64,000 bases of DNA. Origin: Bradyrhizobium sp. Ec3.3 (GTDB taxonomy: Bacteria > Pseudomonadota > Alphaproteobacteria > Rhizobiales > Xanthobacteraceae). Numbering within the stretch: position 1 is the first letter of the stretch; each line of letters begins with the position of its first letter. The stretch covers positions 124,322 through 188,321 of the forward strand of contig NZ_AXAS01000003.1 of the NCBI RefSeq assembly GCF_000472925.1. Direction: 5' to 3'. Below are positions 62,570 to 64,000 of the stretch, piece after piece. A program made the position numbers and the translations under genes. A model generated the notes under the pieces. The model was given only the letters and a program-made list of their open reading frames with translations. It was not told the origin of the DNA and searched no databases.

Positions 62570-64000
62570 CTACGACATCGCCTCTTTGACGAGCTCGTCG
62601 GCGGCCTCCGCCAGCAGCTCGTCTGCAGCTTCGCCATAAACTGACTCGCGGCCGATTTCCAGCATCACGGGGACGGCGAGCGGGGAGACGTGGTCGAGTT
62701 CCCGGTGCGTGATGTGGCCGTGGATGCGCGCGAGCATGTCACCGAGCCGGCGCAGGTCGAGCAGGCCGGTCGCGGCATCGGCGCGCGCGGCGCGCAACAG
62801 CATGTGATCGGCCTGGTGCTTGCGCAGGACGTCGTAGACGAGGTCGGTCGAGAACAGCACCTGCCGGCGGCTCTTGTCTTCATCCGTGAAACGGCGCTCG
62901 ATCAGGCCGGAGATCAGCGCGCAATTGCGGAACATGCGCTTCATCAGCGCGGACTCGGCGAGCCAGGCCTCGAGGTCGTCGCCGAGCATATCAGGATCGA
63001 ACAACGCGTTGAGATCGAGCTGGCCGTTGCGGATCATGAAGGAGGCATCGCCCAGCCCCCAGATCGCGACCGCATATTCATTAGCGACGAAGCCGAGCGG
63101 GCGGGCGCGGGCGCGCTCCAGCCGGCGCGTGAGCAGCATGCCGAGCGTCTGGTGCGCGAGCCGCCCCTCGAAGGGATAGCAGATGAGATAGTGCTTGTTG
63201 CCGCGCGGAAAAGTTTCGACCAGGAGCTCGCGCACCGCGGGCACGCGCGAAACATCCTTTTGCAATGACAGCCAGTCGCGCACCTGCTCCGGCAGGGCAC
63301 CCCACGCGCGCTTGTCATCCAGCAGCCGGCGCACGCGCTCGGCCAGATAAGTCGACAGCGGAAACTTGCCGCCCATATAGGACGGCACCTTGGGATCGGC
63401 GTCATGGGCGCGGGAGACGTAGACCTGGTCCTCGGCCAGCGCCTCATAGCGCACCACCTCGCCGCCGAACACGAAGGTGTCGCCGGGGCTGAGGCCCTCG
63501 ATGAAATATTCCTCGATCTCGCCGAGCACGCGGCCGCCGCGCGCAATGGCGCCGGTCGAGCCTCCCGCTTTTCCTTGCCCCGTGGAGCGCGAGCGCACCA
63601 GCCGGACTTTCAGCATCGGCTCCTCGACGATGGTGCCGACATTGAGGCGATAGCTCTGCCGCACCTTTGGATTGGCGACGCGCCAGCGGCCCTGCTTGTC
63701 CTGCTTGATGCGGGCGAAGCGTTCATAGGTTTTCAGCGCGTAGCCGCCGGTAGCGACGAAATCGACGACGTCGTCGAAATCCTGCCGCGACAGATCGGCG
63801 TATGGCGCCGCCGTGCGCACCTCGTCATAGAGTTCGCCCGAGAGAAACGGCTCGCCGCAGGCGCAGCCGAGCACGTGCTGCGCCAGCACGTCGAGGGCAC
63901 CGATGCGCAAGGGCGGGGTATCCTGCGCATTCTCCGCGATTGCATCGATCGCGGAGCGGCACTCCAGCACTTCGAACCGGTTGGCCGGCACCAGCACCGC
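62570..64000 (-). CDS. ligase-associated DEXH-box helicase (Lhr-type), C-terminal part
   Basis: The frame is open to the window edge, giving the last 476 or so residues. The helicase core is outside. The visible part starts in PANRFEVLECRSAIDAI and includes the Cys-containing VLGCACGEPFLS. A winged-helix segment LSRQDFDDVVDFVATGGYAL follows, then GEVVRYEALAEDQVYVSRAH and the DEAD-associated C-terminal domain (LICYPFEGRLAHQTLGMLLT; GLIERRFTDEDKSRRQVLFS). Lhr-type enzymes translocate 3' to 5' on DNA and unwind RNA:DNA hybrids. Upstream of pdeM, in the usual order. Confidence 0.92.
   Translation of the reverse strand, partial: AVLVPANRFEVLECRSAIDAIAENAQDTPPLRIGALDVLAQHVLGCACGEPFLSGELYDEVRTAAPYADLSRQDFDDVVDFVATGGYALKTYERFARIKQDKQGRWRVANPKVRQSYRLNVGTIVEEPMLKVRLVRSRSTGQGKAGGSTGAIARGGRVLGEIEEYFIEGLSPGDTFVFGGEVVRYEALAEDQVYVSRAHDADPKVPSYMGGKFPLSTYLAERVRRLLDDKRAWGALPEQVRDWLSLQKDVSRVPAVRELLVETFPRGNKHYLICYPFEGRLAHQTLGMLLTRRLERARARPLGFVANEYAVAIWGLGDASFMIRNGQLDLNALFDPDMLGDDLEAWLAESALMKRMFRNCALISGLIERRFTDEDKSRRQVLFSTDLVYDVLRKHQADHMLLRAARADAATGLLDLRRLGDMLARIHGHITHRELDHVSPLAVPVMLEIGRESVYGEAADELLAEAADELVKEAMS

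Overview
The window is about 65% GC and looks like the chromosome of a Bradyrhizobium-type alphaproteobacterium. The reasons are: an Irr-like Fur regulator; 5-aminolevulinate synthase (C4 heme route) behind a FixK/FNR box; an F0 ATP-synthase operon split from F1, with b and b' subunits; an aa3 oxidase cluster in the order coxB-coxA-ctaB-small ORF-ctaG-coxC with surf1 close by; a PodJ-like polarity protein; and at least fifteen intergenic palindromic repeats of the kinds scattered through bradyrhizobial genomes. I saw no tRNA or rRNA gene, insertion sequence, prophage, integrase or CRISPR array. This reads as core chromosome.

Layout. 0-5.6 kb: a clipped C-terminus, an alpha/beta hydrolase, cytochrome b561, an Irr-like regulator, a DUF3313-DUF2147 pair under a TetR-type operator, the TetR gene and two small genes. 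5.8-10.6 kb: outer-membrane beta-barrel, chemotaxis transducer, metallo-hydrolase, aroQ. 10.7-18.8 kb: hemA, an SSF-type hybrid kinase (CrbS/MxtR-like), its probable NarL-type partner and an MHS-family MFS transporter. 18.9-23.1 kb: YjbQ, a coiled-coil envelope protein and atpI-atpB-atpE-atpF'-atpF. 23.2-30.2 kb, mostly minus strand: thrC, M16 peptidase, acetyltransferase, envelope protein, a micro-gene unit, an orphan response regulator, an NTF2-like protein, surf1 and DUF983. 30.3-35.7 kb: aa3 oxidase operon. 36-44.6 kb: IalB-like protein, tldD-lepB, nucleotidyltransferase, PAN protein, gshA, divergent marR/gst and small membrane proteins. 44.8-52 kb: a three-gene beta-oxidation operon, NTF2-like protein and padR. 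52-64 kb: PodJ-like protein, ClpP-like protein, TauE/SafE with a TIGR02186 protein, metallo-hydrolase with EamA and divergent LysR, then pdeM and the end of an Lhr-type helicase.

Common themes are respiration, heme and oxygen (Irr-like regulator, b561, hemA, aa3 oxidase, SURF1, ATP synthase) and short local circuits in which a regulator sits beside a palindromic operator (TetR, MarR, PadR, LysR). In the TetR and MarR cases the operator lies inside a sigma-70-type promoter spacer. The observation I would test first is at 27.5-27.7 kb on the minus strand. There a consensus EcfG-type general-stress promoter, a 31-codon ORF and an intrinsic terminator form a compact unit of about 155 nt with no recognisable product. 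No wholly new multi-gene system is evident.
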